Origin: Falsiroseomonas sp041690465
Lineage (GTDB): Bacteria; Pseudomonadota; Alphaproteobacteria; Acetobacterales; Acetobacteraceae
Direction of reading: 5' to 3'
Assembly: GCF_041690465.1 (NCBI RefSeq)
Contig: NZ_JAWLHG010000015.1
Location: 59,233 to 123,232 of the forward strand
DNA length: 64,000 nucleotides
Each line of letters opens with the position of its first letter. Within the stretch, counting starts at the first letter, position 1. A program made the translations under genes and the position numbers. Of this stretch, positions 60,009 to 64,000 are shown piece by piece. Below the pieces are notes generated by a model that was not told the DNA's origin, made no database searches, and worked only from the letters and a program-made list of their open reading frames with translations.

Positions 60009-60912
60009 CCTCCGCGCGCAGGAGGCCTTCCCCTCCCGCACGATCGAGGTGGTGACGCATGCCGGCGTCGGCGGCGGCACCGACATCACCGCGCGGATGA
60101 TGATGGTCAACGCGCCGGGCGTGTTCAAGCAGGAGCTGGTGGTGGTGAACCGCACCGCCGGCAGCGGCGCGCAGGCGCTGCAGTACCTCGCCTCCAAGCC
60201 GGCCGACGGCCACACCATCGCGCTGATCACCCAGACCCACCTGCTGACGCAGCTGCGCAATCCCAGCCTGCCGCAATTCGCCGACATCATCCCGCTGGCG
60301 CGCGCCACCGCCGACCCGCAGCTGGTGCTGGTGCGGCGCGAGAGCCCGTTCCGCACGGCGGCCGACCTGGTGAACGCCGGCAAGGAGCGGTCGCTCCGCT
60401 TCGGCGGCACGCATGTCGGCGGCGTGGACCATGTCACGATCTTCGCCTTCGGCCGCGCCGCCGGCATCCAGCGCCCGACGCTGGTGCCGTTCCGCGGCGG
60501 CGGCGACATCGTCATCAACCTGGTCGGCGGCAACATCGACACCGCGGTGGTCAATCCCGGCGAGGCCGAAGCGCAGCTGCGCGCCGGCGAGCTGCGCGCG
60601 CTGATGACGCTGGCCGACCAGCGCCTGTCCACCATGCCGGACGTGCCGACCGCGAAGGAGGTCGGCATCAATGTCAGCGGCTACACGCTGCGCGGCTTCT
60701 GCTGCATCAAGGGCACGCCTGAGGACCGCGTGGCGAAGCTGGAGCAGGGCCTGATCCGCGCCATGTCCGGCCCCATCTTCAAGAGCTACCTGGAGAACAC
60801 CGGCCAGGCGCCGGACAGCGTCGCCGGGCGGCAGGTCTGGGGTGCGCAGCTCGAGGCCTTCCACAAGGACGGGCGCGAGGCGCTGCAGGCGCTCGGACTG
60901 CTGCGCGGATGA
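59929..60912 (+). CDS. tctC: Tripartite tricarboxylate transporter, binding protein TctC
   Basis: 327-residue Bug-type receptor. Signal peptide with the twin-arginine-like NRRGLLAGSAALGAG, ending SLRAQ near residue 31. Then EAFPSRTIEVVTHAGVGGGT, VVNRTAGSGAQALQYLASK and PADGHTIALI. AGGGAGAGAACGACC before ATG 59929. First structural gene of the second TTT operon. Confidence 0.92.
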   Translation: MTHAKLNRRGLLAGSAALGAGLFAPASLRAQEAFPSRTIEVVTHAGVGGGTDITARMMMVNAPGVFKQELVVVNRTAGSGAQALQYLASKPADGHTIALITQTHLLTQLRNPSLPQFADIIPLARATADPQLVLVRRESPFRTAADLVNAGKERSLRFGGTHVGGVDHVTIFAFGRAAGIQRPTLVPFRGGGDIVINLVGGNIDTAVVNPGEAEAQLRAGELRALMTLADQRLSTMPDVPTAKEVGINVSGYTLRGFCCIKGTPEDRVAKLEQGLIRAMSGPIFKSYLENTGQAPDSVAGRQVWGAQLEAFHKDGREALQALGLLRG

Positions 60913-61376
60913 GGGCTGCGCGCAACCCGAACCACGCCATCGCGGCGGCCGTCACGGCGGTTGCCGCGGCGGCCTTCGCCGGCACCTTCTGGTTCGACCC
61001 GGTGCCGGAAGGCCTGCCGGGCCTCGGCGCGGTGGAGTTCCCGCGCCTGGTCTGCCTGGTGCTGTTCGGGCTTGCCGCGCTGCTCGCCTTGAAGAAGGGC
61101 CACCCACCCTCGGCGGAGGATGCGCCTCCGCTCGACCGTGGTGCGTGGACCATCTTTGGCGCCTGCCTGCTGTTCCTGCCGGCGCTGGAGGTGGTGGGCA
61201 TCTGGGGTGCGATCCCGATCTTCCTCGTCGCCGTCGGGCGCATCTGGGGCGAGGTCGGGATGCGCACGCTGGTGCTGAACGCGCTGGGCCTGACGCTGGT
61301 GCTGTGGCTGGTGTTCGTGAAGGTGTTCCGCCTGACGCTGCCCACGGGCTGGCTCGGCGCGGCGCTCGGGGCCTGA
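60909..61376 (+). CDS. tctB: Tripartite tricarboxylate transporter, small permease TctB
   Basis: 155 residues with four spans: AAVTAVAAAAFAGTFWFDPV at the start, AVEFPRLVCLVLFGLAALLA, FGACLLFLPALEVVGIWGAI and a last span before KVFRLTLPTGWLG. The ATG overlaps the TctC stop by ATGA. Small membrane subunit of the importer. Confidence 0.9.
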   Translation: MRAARNPNHAIAAAVTAVAAAAFAGTFWFDPVPEGLPGLGAVEFPRLVCLVLFGLAALLALKKGHPPSAEDAPPLDRGAWTIFGACLLFLPALEVVGIWGAIPIFLVAVGRIWGEVGMRTLVLNALGLTLVLWLVFVKVFRLTLPTGWLGAALGA

Positions 61377-61379
61377 GAG

Positions 61380-62858
61380 ATGGAAGCCTTCCTCGGCGGT
61401 CTCGCCATCCTGTGGGACCCGTACGTGATGCTGGTGGTGCTGCTCGGCACCGTGCTCGGCATCTTCGTCGGCGCGCTGCCCGGCATCAGCGGTTCCACCA
61501 CCATTGCGCTGATGCTGCCGATGACCATCGCGATGGGGCCGATCCCCTCGATCTGCTTCCTAGGCGCGATCTACTGCGCGGCGAATTTCGGCGGCTCGAT
61601 CACCGCGATCATGGTGAACGCGCCGGGCGACCCTTCGGCCAGCGCCACCGCGCTCGAGGGCTACAAGATGGCGGAGAAGGGGCAGGCGGGGCTCGCACTC
61701 GGCATGTCCGCCGTCTCCTCCGCGATCGGCGGCATCTTCTCCATCGTGGTGCTGATCTTCGCCGCGCCGATGCTGGCGCGCGCGGCCTACAATTTCGGCC
61801 CGCCGGAATACTTCGCGCTCGCCCTGTTCGGGCTTTCGATGTGCGCGGCGGTCGGCGGCGACAGCGCGATCAAGAACCTGATCGCCGCCGCCTTCGGCCT
61901 GCTGATCGCGACCGTGGGGATGGACCTGACCACCGGCGTGGAGCGCTTCGCCTTCGGCGTCTATGAACTGTCGGACGGCATCGGCTTCGTGCCGGTGCTG
62001 ATCGGCCTGTTCGCAGTCGGCGAGATGCTGGACCAGGCGGTGCGCCGGCTTGGCAAGCCGAAGATCATCCACCTGGATGCGGCGCGCGTGCCGGGCTGGG
62101 CCGAGTTCAAGAAGTGCAACCGCTCGATCTGGATCGGCAGCGTGCTCGGCACCTTCATCGGTGCGCTGCCCGCGCTGGGCGCCACCACCGCGGCGCTGAT
62201 CGGCTACAACGAGACCCGGCGCTGGTCGAAGCACAAGCACGAATTCGGCAAGGGCAGCATCGAGGGCGTGGCCGGGCCGGAAGCGGCGAACAACTCGGCG
62301 GTCGGCGGCTCGATGGTGCCGACGCTCGCCCTCGGCATCCCCGGCAGCGCAACCACGGCGATTATCCTGGCCGCGCTGATCGTGCAGGGCGTGCGGCCGG
62401 GGCCGCATCTGTTCAACGAGCAGCCGACGCTGCTCTACGCCGTCTTCGCGTCGATGTTCGCGGCCAACCTGTTCTACCTGGTCATGGGCCTCTACATGGC
62501 GAAGCTGTTCGCGCGGATCTCGCTGATCCCGCCGGCGATCCTGTGGCCCGCGGTGTTCGTGCTGTCGATCATCGGCGCCTATGGGCCGAACCAGTCCTAT
62601 GGCGACATCATCATCATGCTGGTGGCCGGCGTGGTCGGCTTCCTGTTCCGCCGCACCGGCTTCTCCCCGGCGCCGCTGATCATGGGGCTGGTGCTGGGCG
62701 GCCTGGTGGAGGAGACGCTGAAGCAGAGCCTGATCATCTTCGGCGACGACCTCGGCGGCTTCCTGGGCCGTCCGATCGCGCTGGTGCTGTTCGTGATCAC
62801 GGCGACGGGACTGCTCTGGCCGGTGGCGAGCCGGCTGGTGCGGGTGGCGCGGGCATGA
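61380..62858 (+). CDS. tctA: Tripartite tricarboxylate transporter, large permease TctA
   Basis: 492 residues, about 12 spans. Family motifs: GALPGISGSTTIALMLPMT, NAPGDPSASATALEGYKMAE, the second GALPALGATTAALIGYNETR, GPEAANNSAVGGSMVPTLAL and GVRPGPHLFN. Begins 3 bases after TctB. The first motif carries SGSTT where the copy at 22896 has SVTMA, so the two systems probably differ in ligand. Confidence 0.94.
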   Translation: MEAFLGGLAILWDPYVMLVVLLGTVLGIFVGALPGISGSTTIALMLPMTIAMGPIPSICFLGAIYCAANFGGSITAIMVNAPGDPSASATALEGYKMAEKGQAGLALGMSAVSSAIGGIFSIVVLIFAAPMLARAAYNFGPPEYFALALFGLSMCAAVGGDSAIKNLIAAAFGLLIATVGMDLTTGVERFAFGVYELSDGIGFVPVLIGLFAVGEMLDQAVRRLGKPKIIHLDAARVPGWAEFKKCNRSIWIGSVLGTFIGALPALGATTAALIGYNETRRWSKHKHEFGKGSIEGVAGPEAANNSAVGGSMVPTLALGIPGSATTAIILAALIVQGVRPGPHLFNEQPTLLYAVFASMFAANLFYLVMGLYMAKLFARISLIPPAILWPAVFVLSIIGAYGPNQSYGDIIIMLVAGVVGFLFRRTGFSPAPLIMGLVLGGLVEETLKQSLIIFGDDLGGFLGRPIALVLFVITATGLLWPVASRLVRVARA

Positions 62859-62863
62859 GGGGC

Positions 62864-62890
62864 CGGGCCGGCGGGTTGTCCCCCGGCCCG
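62864..62890 (+). terminator. Hairpin between tctA and the TAXI gene
   Basis: CGGGCCGG (62864-62871) and CCGGCCCG (62883-62890), extended inward by GGG/CCC past one bulged C. It could end or attenuate the TTT transcript; no T-run. Confidence 0.45.
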
Positions 62891-62932
62891 CTCCGAGGCT
62901 AGCTTCTTTCGATTGGAAGGGAGAGCAACACC

Positions 62933-63961
62933 ATGACGCAGCACCACCAGATGTCCCGCCGCGCGCTTGGCGCGGCCGCCGCAGCCGGCGTGCTGGCGGC
63001 CTCCGGCGCCGCGCGCGCCCAGGCGCCGCAATTCTTCCGCATCGGCACCGGGTCGGCCGGCGGCACCTACTACCCGATCGGCGGCATCATCGCGAACGCG
63101 ATCTCCTGCCCGCCGGGCGCGCCCTGCAACACCGGTGGCGCCACCGATGGCGTGCCGGGGCTCATCGCCGTGGCGCAGGCCACCCAGGGCAGCGTACAGA
63201 ACGTCAACCTGGTGCAGTCCGGCAATGCCGAGAGCAGCTTCACCCAGTCCGACGTGCTGCACTGGTCCTACACCGGCACCGGCCTGTTCCAGGGGCGGCC
63301 GAAGCTCGAGCGGCTGCGCTTCGTCGCGCATCTGTTCCCCGAGCACATCCACGCCGTCGTCCGCAAGGACAGCGATATCCGCAGCTTCCAGGACCTGCGC
63401 GGCAAGCGCATCGCCATCGGCCTGCAGGCCTCCGGCGCACGCGTTGGCAGCGAGATGATCCTGGAGGCCAACGGCATGCGCGCCGGACAGGATTACAACG
63501 CCGAGTACCTCAACCAGGCGCAGGGCACGGAGCGGATGCAGGATCGCGGGCTGGACGCGACCTTTACCGTGGTCGGCTACCCGGCGGCCGCTTTCACCGA
63601 GTTCTGCAGCCGCACTGGCTGCCGCATCCTGCCGATCCAGGGCGCCGAGGCGCAGAAGGTGATCGAGCGCGCGCCCTTCTACGGTACCGGCGTGATCCCC
63701 CGCACCGCCTATGAGGGGCTGGAGGCCGACATCCCGACGCTGACCGTCGGCGCGGTGTGGGTGGTGCGCGACAGCGTGCCGGAGGAGACGGTCTACCAGC
63801 TCACCAAGGCGCTGTGGTCGGACACCACGCGCGGCCTGCTCGATCGCGGCCACGCCAAGGGCAAGGAGATCGTGAAGGAGAACGCGCTGACCGGCCGCGG
63901 CGTGGTGCCCTTCCATCCGGGCGCCGAGCGCTACTACCGCGAGGCCGGCATCCTGCGCTGA
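62933..63961 (+). CDS. TAXI family TRAP receptor, orphan
   Basis: 342 residues. Signal peptide (SRRALGAAAAAGVLAASGAA) ending RAQ near residue 30, then IGTGSAGGTYYPIGGIIANA, KRIAIGLQASGARVGSEMIL and VPFHPGAERYYREAGIL, all TAXI marks. An insert with two cysteines, SCPPGAPCNTGG, follows the first motif and may form a disulfide. Encoded 74 bases after tctA with AAGGGAGAG before the ATG; no TRAP permease follows up to the window end, so its partner is elsewhere or beyond 64000. Confidence 0.9.
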   Translation: MTQHHQMSRRALGAAAAAGVLAASGAARAQAPQFFRIGTGSAGGTYYPIGGIIANAISCPPGAPCNTGGATDGVPGLIAVAQATQGSVQNVNLVQSGNAESSFTQSDVLHWSYTGTGLFQGRPKLERLRFVAHLFPEHIHAVVRKDSDIRSFQDLRGKRIAIGLQASGARVGSEMILEANGMRAGQDYNAEYLNQAQGTERMQDRGLDATFTVVGYPAAAFTEFCSRTGCRILPIQGAEAQKVIERAPFYGTGVIPRTAYEGLEADIPTLTVGAVWVVRDSVPEETVYQLTKALWSDTTRGLLDRGHAKGKEIVKENALTGRGVVPFHPGAERYYREAGILR

Positions 63962-64000
63962 TCAGCCGGGCGGCGGCCGCGCGGCGCCGCCGCCCGCCGC

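Noticed and set aside
1..64000. CRISPR arrays, tRNA or rRNA genes, insertion sequences, prophage
   Set aside because: No regularly spaced repeats, cloverleaf-like sequence, transposase or phage motifs were recognised in any gap or frame.

Overview
The window is GC-rich chromosomal DNA, almost entirely coding. It most resembles an alphaproteobacterium of the Acetobacteraceae (Roseomonas-like). The grounds are the very high third-position GC, a PutA of about 1000 residues without a DNA-binding domain, the hslVU pair, apaG, a DUF3297 gene, and many periplasmic binding proteins of the TctC, NMT1/THI5 and TAXI types. The genus is inference, not proof. I saw no tRNA, rRNA, CRISPR array, insertion sequence or replication origin. 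No gap between genes reaches 300 bases; the largest (4943-5216, 5913-6190, 8929-9222, 48964-49219) hold only the sites listed below or nothing I can recognise.

Layout. 1-4942 (minus): an ABC uptake operon (ATPase, binding protein, permease) followed by an SDR, an IclR regulator and a second SDR cut by the window edge. 5217-21269: mainly housekeeping and small genes, including a LysE exporter, apaG, folE, a 31-residue membrane peptide, a PepSY-like secreted protein, proline iminopeptidase, a diheme cytochrome c operon, a cupin, putA, a DUF218 gene, ecsC-like, an AbrB/Doc toxin-antitoxin pair and hslVU. 21409-22032: two small genes encoding peptides with textbook double-glycine leaders, each behind a copy of the same 5' leader DNA. 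22150-25850: an SDR and a tripartite tricarboxylate transporter (TTT). 26039-31143 (plus): a second ABC operon ending in a DUF1445 protein and an HpcH/HpaI aldolase.

31172-38837 (minus) is a catabolic operon of two M20 peptidases, an M28-like peptidase, a flavin monooxygenase and an orphan oligopeptide-type binding protein. A MmgE/PrpD gene diverges from it. 40485-48963 (minus) runs from an IclR gene through a TAXI-TRAP transporter, a TolB/oligogalacturonate-lyase-like protein, an amidohydrolase, a DUF1445 protein and a second M28-like peptidase, and ends in a perfect 19-bp hairpin. A hydantoinase/5-oxoprolinase pair (49220-53133) diverges from this operon across a region carrying two copies of a 15-bp palindromic site, probably the IclR operator.

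53545-55384 is a decayed ABC transporter whose permease is a chimera of two permeases. Beside it is a TauD-like dioxygenase that seems to have lost one base just after its start codon. An orphan RES toxin, an enoyl-CoA hydratase and a CaiB-type CoA-transferase follow. The window closes with a GntR-led TTT operon plus a TAXI binding protein. Overall the region is a catabolic and uptake-rich stretch for organic acids, amides and lactams. The most unusual items are the GG-leader peptides, the chimeric permease, the two M28-like proteins with an altered metal site, and a short hairpin element repeated directly after two stop codons.
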